A stretch of DNA of 64,000 bases from Halocaridina rubra. Lineage: Eukaryota; Arthropoda; Malacostraca; Decapoda; Atyidae. The notes beneath the pieces were generated by a model. That model ran no database searches. It was not told where the DNA came from and was given only the letters and a program-made list of their open reading frames with translations. The translations under genes and the position numbers were made by a program. The stretch spans positions 208,501 to 272,500 of the forward strand of contig JAXCGZ010022647.1 of assembly GCA_037179515.1 (NCBI GenBank), read 5' to 3'. The first letter of the stretch is position 1. Every line of letters begins with the position of its first letter. Shown here piece after piece: positions 1 to 57,013 of this stretch.

Positions 1-312
1 ACTCCAACAACTCTCACAGGAACATGATGATAATATGGTTCATTCGGTGACCTTCTGCAACCTTCTCAACGATACCATGTCATTACCACCACATTCACGG
101 TAAGTTTACCTATCACTTTCATATAAATTTACGCTTGCACGCTGTTATTAATAAAGTAAAGGGTGGTTTGTTAACAGTACAGGGAGGGTTTGTACAGTAA
201 ACGTAAAAATAAATGTAAAATACTTATGTACATATAGGGTGATCCTACTTCGCGGAAATTCACCTATCGCAGTCGGCCCCAGAACCGGACCCCCGCGATA
301 AACGAGGGATCA

Positions 313-315
<3 letters not shown>
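1..315 (+). mobile_element. TgB copy B0, 3' end of a Tigger-type transposon
   Basis: Bases 3-50 match the last codons of the TgB transposase (tail MIIWFIR then TGA). They are followed by one UTR repeat unit (ACAGGGAGGGTTTGTACAG) and a terminal inverted repeat read inward as CAGTGATCCCTCGTTTATCG, ending at 315. The 5' part is outside the window. Confidence 0.8.

Positions 316-381
<66 letters not shown>
316..381. repeat. (TA)n tract between two TgB ends
   Basis: About 64 bp of TA lying exactly between the terminal repeats of B0 and F1. Confidence 0.95.
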
Positions 382-384
<3 letters not shown>

Positions 385-458
385 TGTTCCCTCCCTTATC
401 GCGGTAGTTCGGTTCCGGGACCCGGCGCGAACCAGGAAAACCGTAAAGTAGGATCAGC

Positions 459-492
<34 letters not shown>

Positions 493-1292
493 AAGATGAT
501 TATGACACCAGGACAGTCCAAAAATTATAAAATACAACGGCCTTTATCAGGCTGTAAAGAGAAACAGAGATGGAGAGTGTAATGACCTGTCAGATGTGAA
601 GGGATTATAAAAGATGTGTAATGAATGTCCAGCTCTCTGCTGGGTTTACTATATCTTTGCATTACCTTCATGATGTCTATTCTAAAAATTCTCCTTAGAT
701 CTTATTATTATTATTATTGGCAACAATAATTTTCCTTCGATGATGATTGGGGAGATTATTATTATCATTATTATTACTACGAATTCGTAATTAAACCATT
801 AATTTTACTATAAATAATGTAGTTTTGGTTGAATGAACAAGAGTTACTTGAAGATTCTCTCTCTCTCTCTCTCTCTCCAACATTCTATTCTACCCAACCC
901 CCTACACTTTCTTTGTCCCAGCCAACTAGGGAGGGGCACTTTACACAGTTATTAAAAGTAAATAAACCAACAGATGTACAAACAATGATGAGCCCTTAAA
1001 AATAATAAAAAAGATGATGATGATAATAATCTCCACAATCATCATCAAAGGAAAATTATTGTTGCCAATGATAATAATAATAATAAGATCTAAGCAGAAT
1101 TATTGGAATAGACATCATGAAAGTAATGCAGAGGTATATTAAAACCCAGCAGGGAGCTGGATATTCATTACACATCTTTTATAATCCCTTCACATCTGAC
1201 AGGTCATTACACTCTCCATCTCTGTTTCTCTTTACAACCTGATAAAGTCTGTTTTATTTTATCATTGTTTGGCCCATCCTGGTGTGTGTTTG

Positions 1293-1323
<31 letters not shown>

Positions 1324-1373
1324 GCAATACAGTGAGAACGCGAACCAAGAAACGCGAATTACCGGGGGAACAT

Positions 1374-1375
<2 letters not shown>
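382..1375 (-). mobile_element. F1, TgB-ended element with long palindromic core
   Basis: Left end CAGTGTTCCCTCCCTTATCG and right end (inward) CAATGTTCCCCCGGTAAT are TgB-type terminal repeats, each next to TA tracts. Inside them poly(A)/A-rich stretches flank two inverted arms, about 490-770 and 1015-1290. The arms carry TGACACCAGGA at the outer edge, GGAGAGTGTAATGACC, and trinucleotide (ATT/AAT) tracts toward the centre. The centre (about 850-960) has a (CT)n run. No coding capacity is seen. A second copy is at 35346-41693. Confidence 0.75.

Positions 1376-1446
<71 letters not shown>
1376..1446. repeat. (TA)n tract
   Basis: About 68 bp of TA abutting the right terminal repeat of F1. Confidence 0.95.
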
Positions 1447-1447
<1 letters not shown>

Positions 1448-1944
1448 GATAGCGCCAGCTACAGCTTACTAGGTGGGTAATTGTTGAAAAATTAAGATAT
1501 GAGATCCTTCAAAATTCTTGCAGATTTAATGTAAGGCTTAATATTTATTTTGGTGCAAAACCTTGGCAACAGCCACAATACACGACCATCTGGCCATGAA
1601 TCTTTTCGAAATTTCAATTAAAAGATCACCCACATACCAATTTTCTTGGCTAACTGACCACAAGGACATTAGAAAGGCTTTTCCAAGTTGAAATCTTTCT
1701 TATATATATTTTCCTTTCAGTAATACTATTCAGTACTGAGCTCCATTACCATTTTACCCACTGAGGTCTCACTGTCATGGCTGAAGGGGATTGGATCTTG
1801 GCTTCAATGAGAACTCAACTGAACTCCATCTAGTCTTTCTTTTGATATCAGTGGAATGACCTTATGTCAAATAGAGTAAAGAGCTGATCCAGTACAAATT
1901 GAGGGTAGAGTGACTTGGAAAGAAGGTTAAACTGTCTGATATTT
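1447..1944. other. No recognised feature
   Basis: Unique-looking AT-rich sequence. No exon, RNA or known repeat could be supported. Confidence 0.5.
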
Positions 1945-2439
1945 ATACTGTTGTACACCTTGATCTCAGGAGGAAATTAGAAGTGGAGATTCTCAAGTGT
2001 CTTTACTCTGCCCCATTTAGTCAACTTTTATGACATGCAGGGGAACATGGAGGTAGTGTTCTCATTCCCTCTCCTTGGAGAAGAAAAGAAGGATGGAGAA
2101 AATAATGTGAAAAAGAGAGAGAACTTGGGTAAGCAGAGGACAACTCCTCATTTGGATAGAACCCACCCATATCACAAGTGTGTCAAAAGTCCCTCACTAA
2201 TTTGATAGTAAATTTTCCTTGCAGTTAAGTAACTAACAATGTTCATCTTATGACAAACTCTTACTCGGTAGTTAAGAATAGTTTTGAGTCTACTTCTGAG
2301 GTTTTGTGTTTTATTTTTTCTGCTGCCATGCTAACTCTAGAGCAGGGGTGTAAAATCGCTACATGGTAGGAGCTTATTTAATTTGACCGAAGTGCAGTGA
2401 TGATTCTGGGAAGTCTGACGATAACACTTTGGACCAAAA

Positions 2440-2830
2440 ATGGAAAACAAACGCAAACACTCACAGGAAGTTTATGGAGATCATATCTAATAAGACAAAC
2501 CCTGATCAAAAAGGTTTCCATGTGGGCAGTGAGGAGATTATAAAAATTGGTCAGAGTCAAGGAAACTTCATTGGGCAAGCAGTTGCAGAACTGAATATCA
2601 GAGTGACATCTACCTTGTATGGATATAGCTTGAGATCACTGCAAAATTCCTTTGATATACGTCGCAATCATGTTAAGTTCCGCAGCTGCTCGATGAATAG
2701 ACTGTCCTCGACTACACAAATGTCTCAAGGACACTTCCGACATTCTCCTCACTCTACCCACTTTGAGGTCTTCCTGTTTGAGGCTTGTTCTTTATGAATC
2801 TGGTTTCCAAAAACTTCTGGTGGGTGTCAA
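2440..2830 (-). pseudogene. Relic of mariner/IS630-like transposase N-terminus
   Basis: The minus strand reads, across frameshifts, a segment like KFLETRFIKNKPQTGRPQ, then IHRAAAELNM and DLKLYPYK. This order (linker with GRP, helix-turn-helix, DLKLYPYK) is typical of paired DNA-binding domains in IS630/Tc1/mariner-type transposases. No catalytic domain was found. The call is by motif only. Confidence 0.45.
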
Positions 2831-3274
2831 TGATAGTTTCTTATCAGGTGTACAATGCTGTCTGTACTGTCCGGAAATATCTCTGTGCTTCTACCATAGA
2901 TTGCTGTGATTTTACATCTCTGCTCAAGTCATCATGGTAACAGAAGAATATGGTGCAAGATTTCAAAGGTAGACTCAAAAAAATTCTCAACTACTGAGTA
3001 AGAGTTTATCATAAGATAAACCTTGTTAGTCACTTACCAGCAAAGAAAATTGAAAATCAAAATAAGGAGGGACTTTTCACGTTCCTTTTATGTTGAGCTA
3101 GTGACTTAGACCAGTTGAGGGTCCTCTGCCTCCCACAGTTCATTCTGTCTTACTCTATAATTTCTTCTTATTTAAAAGAATGGTGGGTTCTATGCAAGTG
3201 AGCTGAACATCAACTGCCTCCCCTGGTTCATTCTCTCTTACTCTGCATTTTCTTTACTTCTTTCTCCTGGAAAG

Positions 3275-3435
3275 GACAAAAATACCACCGCCATATTCCC
3301 CTACATGTCTTAAAAGCCAAATGAATGGGGTAGAGCAAGGTGATTGGAAATGTCCCTTCATATTTTCCTCTAGCGATGAGCTGAGGTTTTGCTTTAATTC
3401 GGCTACCCCATTTATAAGCGGAATAATGAACATTG
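3275..3435 (+). mobile_element. S4 short LINE-derived element
   Basis: Contains CCCCTACATGTCTTAAAAGC at its start, as at the 5' end of the RTE LINE, and a terminal hairpin GGCTACCCCATTTATAAGCG as at the LINE 3' end, without coding sequence between. It forms the right end of the inverted-repeat element. Confidence 0.5.
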
Positions 3436-3440
3436 TATAT

Positions 3441-4097
3441 AACTAGACAGAACATAGAATAATACCAGGGTCATTTTTGTAATTAAATACAGTAAGCATT
3501 AAGAGAGAAAATAGAGCATTTGAAAATGGGAAGTAAATTGCAAAACGGTAATTCAAGAAATTACACATCCTAAAAAGGATATTACACCACAGATATTGTA
3601 AAGTATTAAAATTATCAATAAATAATGACAGTGCCATATTAAATCTGCTGAAAAGCAAATGAAAATGGACACTTCCCTTAGTTATATCTTTAATTGCTTG
3701 ACAGTTATGAGAATTTTTATTCCTTACTTGTTACCTGAGCTTGTCAAGTCTCCACAATATGCATTATGTCACTCCTAGAAGCCTAGTTTGGGTTATTTTT
3801 ATCTTGTCAGGTAATAGCTTAGCTTTGCGAGGAAAATGTGACACTTTTAACACTATTCATGTAATATGAAAACTGGTAAATTAATGAGTCAAATACACAT
3901 AAAACATGTCTTAAACTTCACCTAACCAATCAAAGTTTATACATTTTTCAAATATTATGGTATACCCTTCCAAAGCTAGCAGTTTAACAACTAAACCAGC
4001 AGGGCTAGAACTACACAGCCATGGAGAAATGCCTATCATGATTCCCCAATGATATCAGTTGCTGAATTCAGTACAATGCCAAAGACAATGGCTCCAT
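3441..4097. other. No recognised feature
   Basis: AT-rich single-copy-looking DNA downstream of EXOSC5 with no supported gene. Confidence 0.5.
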
Positions 4098-5620
4098 CCC
4101 CCTTGTATTGAGGGTTGCCAAGTCAAAGCGCATTCACTAAATTCAATTTACCTCAATCACTCCTTTTAGCTGCTTGGAGATAAAGGGTTACCACGATTCC
4201 CCCACCACCACACTACTTGGGTCATCAACATGGTAATTGGGAAAGGGTTTTCTTTGCAAGGCCTAACAGCCATAGTTGATTTATCCCCACCACTTGATCT
4301 GAAAGTAAACCCCCCCACCCATTCAGTGTACTGCACTAAGCAGGTGTAGGATATACCTTAGGCTCAAGTTGCCTATCCACAAACTCTCTCCAACATCCCA
4401 TCTCTAAGAATCTCCCACTTTGCTCCACTAACATAAGCTGCACACCCAATATCCCATTTCAGCCCATCCATCCAACTTATTCTAGATCTTCCTTTTGATC
4501 TTACTCAACATACTTCTATACTTCTCTCCTCCACACACTATTAGCTAGTCGTTCCTCATTTATTCCTTTCTAAGCTCCAAAGTATCTCAGTTCTCTGGCC
4601 TAACTTATCTGACAGCATTCTTCCAACACCAATTCTCTGCCTCACTTCATTTCTCACTCAATCTATTCTTGACACATCTGTATCACACTTCTGTTAATAC
4701 CTCATATCCATTACATTCAATTGTTCATTCCGCTCTTTTTTGCATTCCAAGTCTTTGCTCTTGCAATGCCGTAGGCATTGCAAGAGCAAAGAGCAAATGA
4801 CTAAATCTTTGTGTTCAGTCCTAAATACATATTTCGCATCACACTTTTCAATTCACCTGGACTCACTTTCCTCACTCTGTAACTCACCTCTGCATCCACT
4901 TGTCCATTCGTCGCCATATGCAACCCCACTTACCAAAAACATTAGACTTCCTCAAACATCTCCAAAGTCACCCTCAAATTTAATCTATTGACATCAAAAC
5001 TCCTTGTACATCTGTTAACTTTTCTTTCACCAACATTCACTCACTACTTCTAACGCATACAGCTACAAACTAATTTACCACCTGCTTCAGTTCCCTCTCA
5101 GAATCAGCCCCCAGTGTCGTGTCATATGCAAACAGTAGTTGGATAATTTTCCAAAACCTTCTATTCTCGCCAAGTAACTACAAACCTTTGCCTAACACTC
5201 ATTATTTTACTTCCCTTAACATTCAATCTATACACGCAGAGTATATCCACAGTGACGTTACACAACCCTGATGCAACCCCACATTTACCTCAAACCAATC
5301 ACTCTCACCAATCTGACACTCACACATGCTCTACTACGCCTGTAAAAACTCTTGATGGTAGTCAACAAACTTCTTATTCCATATACAGTACTCGCAACAC
5401 ACTTCACAACACCTCTCTATCAATCCTGTCATACTTTTTCTATAAATTCATGAAAGCCCCAAAAATGTCCTTACTTTCTTTTATGTATTTCTCACACTCA
5501 CATATGCACACCTGTCTTGCCACAAGCACATAATCCTCACACCCTCTTCCTCTCCTTAACCCACACTGTTCTTCCCCAACCATTCTCTCAATTCCTCTCC
5601 TAGCTGAGAGGTATAGTGAA
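4098..5620 (-). pseudogene. Old decayed RTE-type LINE
   Basis: The minus strand retains, with many stops and shifts, the reverse transcriptase FADDT block followed by DSERELKQVV, a VNVGE-K motif, FKYLG-like sequence and upstream RT text around 5200-5500. The order matches the better RTE copy at 12352-15465. The 3' part (4098-4290) matches the fragment at 51838-52030, so it is probably this lineage's 3' untranslated region. Confidence 0.6.
4752..4792. repeat. Perfect 19-bp hairpin
   Basis: Arms 4752-4770 and 4774-4792 are exact reverse complements (TCTTTGCTCTTGCAATGCC) with a 3-base loop, inside the decayed LINE. Confidence 0.9.
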
Positions 5621-5904
5621 GGAAAAACTGTCCATAATCAAAATTGTAGTTTGAATACAACTATGAACAAACATATCTTACTATAGTTGTTGAAGACTGT
5701 TCCAAGATACAAACTCTACCTAATGTATCAATTACTGGAACTTAATTTCTAGTCTGGAATTACAGCATATGATTTGGGCCTTCCCAAATTAATATCAAGA
5801 TATGAAAAGCACGTTTTCATGTTTCCTACATGTGAATACGATGTGTGCCAAGAAAGATAATATTATATAAAATATATCTAATATAACTCCAAACTTTACA
5901 GACT
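5621..5904. other. 3' flank of EXOSC5
   Basis: Nothing beyond AT-rich sequence between the LINE relic and the candidate EXOSC5 poly(A) signal. Confidence 0.5.
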
Positions 5905-5910
5905 TTTATT
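5905..5910 (-). promoter_or_regulatory. Candidate poly(A) signal of EXOSC5
   Basis: AATAAA on the minus strand about 200 bases after the EXOSC5 stop codon. It is the first clear hexamer downstream, but no transcript data are available to confirm it. Confidence 0.4.
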
Positions 5911-6039
5911 AAGAAAAGGCCAAGAACCTATATTAGCTATGATATTTGAGAATAACATGTCACTAAACTTCCTCATAATTATAATCAGGTAGTGGCCTCA
6001 AATCTTTCCTACCATTTGCAAAATAAGTTTGCAAGGAAT

Positions 6040-6107
6040 ACTAGCTCTTGTCAAATTTCGGGTAAAATAGTCAAACTTTCTGATATTTGCCTAACTGCAA
6101 AGGTATT
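6040..6107 (-). repeat. Decayed tandem duplicate of EXOSC5 exon end
   Basis: Immediately 3' of the stop, the exon end recurs: a 19-base direct repeat starting actagctcttg occurs at 6040 and again at 6108, and the intervening sequence is loosely similar (CAGTTAG then GCAAATATCAG). Read on the minus strand it again ends in codons for KFDKS and TAG. It lies in the predicted 3' untranslated region. Confidence 0.55.
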
Positions 6108-6108
6108 A

Positions 6109-52287
<46,179 letters not shown>

Positions 52288-52375
52288 TTTACCTGAAAAT
52301 ACAGAGATTTTATATTGATCAAAGTGAGTTCTTTGTAATGAAAACCATACTCAATATTGTATAATGAACACAAGT

Positions 52376-52545
52376 GGGGGGAGCAGTATATCAGTGGTTT
52401 AAAAGACTGACTAGGGAATGACAAATTCGTGTTTGAATCCAAACGGGGTGATAGGAAGAGCATCCAGCCTTAAATCCCTAGTTCCGATCTGTCTCTGTCC
52501 ACACCCATTTAAATGGAAAATAATAGTGACACGAAAATGGCAAAA
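52376..52545 (+). mobile_element. S1 SINE
   Basis: CAGTGGTTTAAAAGACTGAC, GTTTGAATCC (B-box type) and CATCCAGCCTTAAATCCC. It lies about 90 bp upstream of the EXOSC5 start codon. Confidence 0.7.
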
Positions 52546-52861
52546 AAATAAAAAATAAAAATTGTACACACAAAAGTTCTGCAATCAAAGTGGGAAGTTA
52601 AGAAATAAAAATTTAGCTTTTTAAAACAATATATGATTTCATTACTGGTAGGTAAGAGGTTAAGGATATAGGCAACTGTATTAAGTTTTATAATTTATCA
52701 TATACAGTACAGTATAGGCTTTTAAGAACATCTCTGTAATGTTAAGGAATCTATATTCAACAATGAAAAAGATACTGCAAGCCTTTTATTTGCATACATT
52801 ATGCTTCTACTAATCAACTAGGGCAGCAAAATAAAGAGAAGCATCAGTCTTTTAAATGTTG

Positions 52862-53035
52862 GAACCGAAGCAGTGCAATGGTTAGAGCTCTCAACTTTGG
52901 AAGTGTCAAGCCCATGCTTGAGCCCAATTAGGGGCATTAGGAATGGCATCGAGCCTTAATTCCCCAGTTCCAACCTGTCTGTGTCCATCCCAACTCGCAT
53001 GGGGATTATTAGTGACAAAAAATGACAAACAACAG
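52862..53035 (+). mobile_element. S1 SINE, well preserved
   Basis: AGTGCAATGGTTAGAGC (A box), GCTTGAGCCC (B box), GGGGCATTAGGAATGGCATC, TTAATTCCCCAGTTCCAACC and ATTAGTGACAAAAAATGACA. Best reference copy for the family here. Confidence 0.8.
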
Positions 53036-53079
53036 TTGTCTTGGAGCTTTCTCTTTTTATTATTTTCTTTGTAGCCCCA

Positions 53080-53235
53080 AAAAAACCCCTGTGTGCCTTA
53101 AAAGTGGACTAAATGGTACAGAGTGAGGGGACTGGGAATCCCCTCCTTTGCATTTTCCTCCCAAGGAGTCAAGTTTTTCCTGCTCTGATTAAGCCACCTC
53201 GCTCTTATAAAGAGGATTATGGCTCTATGTACCTA
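53080..53235 (+). mobile_element. S4 short LINE-derived element
   Basis: CCCTGTGTGCCTTAAAAGTG at the start (RTE 5' leader), GGGGACTGGGAATCCCC, and the terminal hairpin CCACCTCGCTCTTATAAAG. Confidence 0.6.
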
Positions 53236-53427
53236 GAGGGATAGATTATTGATTACCTATTTGAACTGTAATATAAACCCATGTGCACTGATCCTAGGCT
53301 GCTATGATGCCCCTCATGAAATATAGCCATATTTTAGAGGGGGAAATGCACAGGGTAATACGCTGTGATTTTCTACATTAATCAATGACTATTGTTCACT
53401 TTTCTTTGGATAGGAATTCAAGGCCCA

Positions 53428-53480
53428 TCCTCCTCCTTATAAGGAGCTTGGCAGAGTTAACACAAAAACCTGACTCTTTG
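53428..53480 (-). mobile_element. S4 3' fragment
   Basis: TCCTCCTTATAAGGAGCTTG and GGCAGAGTTAACACAAAAAC match the 3' hairpin portion of S4. Confidence 0.45.
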
Positions 53481-53739
53481 TGCTATGAAACTACAACTGT
53501 CATGTAATTGATTTAGAGTCTGTACTCTTTAAATAAGCAAACTATTACAGAACAAATAATTATTACTATCGAAATTTTTTGAAGCTGTTTCTGATTGTAT
53601 ACAGTTTTATCTTGTAGGTTTAGTTTTTATTTTATGGTTTATTATTCAACTGAGTCTTAAGGCGAGTGCATATGATAATACTTAAAACGTATTCATTTAT
53701 ATAAACATTATTATTACTTTTGTAAAATTATTGGTGTAG

Positions 53740-53912
53740 TTCATATGGGGACTGCCATAGTGTACCTGGTAGAGCGCTCGACTTGGGAGGTAATGGATCT
53801 GCATTTGAGCCCATAGCAAGGTGATATGTAGGGAATCCAGCCTTAATTCACCAGCATCAGTACATCTGTCTGCCCCTAATGGGGACTATAAGGGACACAA
53901 TAAGCATAAAAA
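53740..53912 (+). mobile_element. S1 SINE
   Basis: GTAGAGCGCTCGACTTGGGA, CATTTGAGCCC and GGGACACAATAAGCATAAAA. Confidence 0.75.
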
Positions 53913-54007
53913 AAAATTGTATAGGTCACATTAATATTATTTATCCCTGAGAGTTTGAAGAAAAAGAATTTCATTCTTGTAAGTCCTCATGTCACTGATG
54001 TTGATGT

Positions 54008-54185
54008 TTGCCATATAAGTGCCACTATTAATCCCAAAGCAATGTTGACGACAGGTAATTAAGGCCACATGTTGGGCTCGAGCATGGGTGTGTTACTTCC
54101 TGAGACAAGCTCTCTAGCCACTGCACTACTGTTGGCCCAATAGAAATGTGCCACTATTAAACCCCATTAGAATGGAGGTGGACAA
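54008..54185 (-). mobile_element. S1 SINE plus second tail fragment
   Basis: Complements of the S1 tail, body (GGTAATTAAGGCCACATG) and head, followed by a second tail copy (GTGCCACTATTAAACCCCAT). Confidence 0.65.
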
Positions 54186-54604
54186 AACAGTTCCCATCTG
54201 GTGAAGATGATTAAAATTGACATGGGAGTTGTGGGTTAGCAATGCGTAATTATTTACGTTATATGTTGAGTATAGATGTGCGATAATTAGAATTCCAAAC
54301 ATCCAAATATCGGTATCTTGAGTAAATTCAAAAACAGTAATGATGTTCCTTATGAACTTAATCTATATTTGTGAATTCTATTCCTGTAATGAGTGTGGAT
54401 GATGTGGTTACTACTGTCGACCACCTAGTATAAGATGCTGTTTTCCACCTCTTTTAGTTTACATGGCAATGATTAAGCCAGCATTTTATGGACAAGTCAT
54501 AAGCGTTCTTTACGCTGTGGGAGTTGGAGGTGGGATTGGGATTACACAAGAGGGTGCTTTCAAATATAGCCCTCACTGTTTGAAGAACCTTTATATTTTT
54601 CATG

Positions 54605-54765
54605 TAACACCATTAGTCCCCATATGGGAGCAGACACGGATGGACTGGAGCTGGGGAATTAAGGCTGGATGCCCTTCCTATTGTCTTGCCATGGGCTCAA
54701 ACGTGGGTCCATCACCTCCCAAGTTGAGCACTCTACCAGTTACTCTATGTCATCTTTTGAATTAC
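54605..54765 (-). mobile_element. S1 SINE
   Basis: GGAGCTGGGGAATTAAGGCT, GGATGCCCTTCCTATTGTC and CCTCCCAAGTTGAGCACTCT, all in reverse orientation. Confidence 0.75.
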
Positions 54766-54974
54766 ACAAAACACTATATGAAAAATATAGTGATGAGATG
54801 CTATACACAAAATGCTCCCTCACGAAAAATGGTATGTGTTTATTATCAACATCCAGTTAGGAAAAATCCCATGGAAATAATACAAAATTAGGTTAGATTA
54901 GTAAATTTAGTTCACTCGTAGTTAAGAAACAGGTTGATGACTGAAATTATGCTTTTTGGTCATTTTAGATCATT

Positions 54975-55130
54975 TTCGGAGGCTGCGGTGGTTCAGTGTG
55001 CATCAGGACAGGACTAATGTGGTTCTATCCCACTGCAGGGCGTTAGGAAGGTCATCCAGCTTCAATCCCTCATCTCAAACATATCTGCCCCCACCCTAAT
55101 TCATTTTAGGACACATAAAACAATGCATTA
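54975..55130 (+). mobile_element. S1 SINE, diverged
   Basis: GGCGTTAGGAAGGTCATCCA and AATTCATTTTAGGACACAT. The head is poorly preserved. Confidence 0.5.
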
Positions 55131-55339
55131 TCAATCATTTTGCATTCTCTTCAATGTTATGTATTCTTATTTCACTTGGGGGTGTGAAAGTAAACATTTA
55201 CCAGCAAAATTGACCAACACTCCTTTTCATTTTAATTTCTTTTGTCCCAGTGCAAATGAAGAAAGATGAGAATAGGTATCATATCAGTAGGTTACGATGG
55301 TAGACACAGTCCTGTTACATCAAGTTCTAAGCTTAAGCA

Positions 55340-55805
55340 GGTTATGTCAATATAATATATCTCTCACACTGCATTTATTATTTTAAATAACCTTCTCCAA
55401 AAACGTCTCTAAAATGATATCTTAGTAGGATATGTCAGTATCATATCTTGCTCACTTAAAAAAATCTCTACAAAACTCTCCCAAAATATATCTTTAGCAG
55501 CATATATCAATACCATATCTTGCTCATTTTATATGAATTTCTACAAAAATGTCTCGAAAATTATATGATCAACAGGATATGTCAATATCATATCTTGCTC
55601 ATTTCATATGATTTTCTACAAAAATGTCTCAAGTACTACATTTTCAGCAGGATATGTCAATATCATATAGTGCTAATTTCAAATAATTTTCTACAAAAAA
55701 AAGTCTCAACAACGATATCATTAGCAGGATATGTCAATACCATATCTCGCTCAATTCAAATAATTTTCTATAAAAAAGTCTCAACAATGATAGAAATAGT
55801 CTTCC
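55340..55805. repeat. 75-bp minisatellite, about six copies
   Basis: GGATATGTCAATATCATAT recurs at about 55429, 55502, 55575, 55650 and 55727, with TTTCTACAAAAA(A/T)GTCTC between. Not related to the transposons here. Confidence 0.85.
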
Positions 55806-55919
55806 AAACTAAAACTAAATACTATTAGCAGCTTAAAAGAAAAATAATTATTTACAGTTACCGTAGACCTCCTTTCATCTGATACTACTTAGCCTGTAAT
55901 TCTTGTCTAATGTATTTTT

Positions 55920-56110
55920 TCTTTATTTTTGAGTGTAACACTGGACGGTCAAATAAAAATGCCATCATCAGGCCCGGGCACCAAGAACACAACTAAGTAC
56001 AAGTAACAGCTTAAGGATAAGGTAGAAATAGGAGAATGAAAAATGATGAGAAAGAAATTAAAGAGAAACAGAGATGGGGAGTGTTGTGACTTATTAGATG
56101 TACAAGGATA
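55920..56110 (+). repeat. F-arm-related repeat
   Basis: GTAACACTGGACGGTCAAAT, CATCATCAGGCCCGGGCACC and GAGAAACAGAGATGGGGAGT align with the F1/F2 outer arms but include extra sequence. It could be an ancestor of the captured core. Confidence 0.55.
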
Positions 56111-56254
56111 ATAAAGAGATGCGTAGTGAATAAGGCAGATCATTAAGTGTAGATGTAGGCATAGGAAAAGATCCGTATCTGAAGGAAGACTTAGCAACAA
56201 GCTGTCCTAGCCAGTCCTCGTTAAGTCTAAGAGACTTCAGTTGAATTGTTGTTG

Positions 56255-56415
56255 ATTACCGTTTTAAGTGTCACTATTAATCCTCATTCAAGTGGGATGG
56301 ACACAGGCAGGTTGGAGCTGGGAATTTAGGTTGGGTGCCCTTCCCAATGCCCCAGGATGGGCTCTATCGTATGTCTGCCCCTTCCTGAGCCGAGTGCTAT
56401 TGCCACTTGGTTCTT
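56255..56415 (-). mobile_element. S1 SINE
   Basis: GGACACAGGCAGGTTGGAGC, GGAATTTAGGTTGG and CTTCCTGAGCCGAGTG in reverse orientation. Confidence 0.7.
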
Positions 56416-56826
56416 GGTATGAAAGGAATATGTATGCACCATAAACTTTTACTCTATTACAGCAACATGAAGGTAGTTTTTTATGCCCATCCCAGTGTCA
56501 CAGTCATAACAATAATAACAATAAAAATAAATTTGGTTGGTTTAGGTTGTAAGGGAGGATGTTGGATTTTACTTTTCCCAAAAACAAGAAGCCTGGATAT
56601 CCTGAAGTACAAATTTAATCTTAAATTTGAAACTGGTGTAACAGTACAACCTTAGCCCATAAAATCTACCTTGGTAAGCTTACTTTCACACCCCAAAGCT
56701 GATAATTGGCAAAATATCTTAAATCACAACTCGTTTCCTAAATAGGGTGAATAACCTAGTTAAATATTTACTCTCACACTCCTTATGAATGACATAAAAA
56801 GAAAAATCGCTGAAAAATATATAAAT
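56416..56826. other. No recognised feature
   Basis: AT-rich, no supported gene. Confidence 0.5.
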
Positions 56827-57013
56827 TAGTCTCCGTGGCAAAATGGTAGCATCCACGGCTCTGAGGCGGCAGGTCGAGGGTTCGCGACACGTCACAGACT
56901 GAGGTTAGTAAGGGCATACACTCAGATTAACGATTACATCTGCCAATACAAGTCCTTTGCAAGAAGGCAAACGTCCTAGCCCTTAGTGGAAAAGGGAGTT
57001 CGTGACGTAAAAC
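56827..57013 (+). mobile_element. S2 SINE, tRNA-derived
   Basis: A box TGGCAAAATGGTAGC, B-box-like GGTTCGCGACAC, then a body with GATTACATCTGCCAATACAA and a tail GTTCGTGACGTAAAAC. About 187 bp. Confidence 0.7.

Larger units (their letters stand above)
1945..3440. repeat. Long inverted-repeat element
   Basis: Left arm about 1950-2330 and right arm about 2930-3390 are imperfect inverted copies. They share CTTATGA(C/T)AAACTCTTACT near the inner ends and S4-like ends (CCCCATTTAGTCAACTTTTA on the left, its inverted counterpart near 3310). The centre holds a helix-turn-helix transposase relic. It may be a DNA transposon with long inverted repeats or two inverted S4 elements. Confidence 0.45.

Noticed and set aside
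54463..54891. 142-codon plus-strand frame
   Set aside because: Runs through a reverse-oriented S1 SINE, with no conserved domain.
55520..55828. 102-codon frame with internal repeats (FLQKCL)
   Set aside because: Translation of the 75-bp minisatellite.
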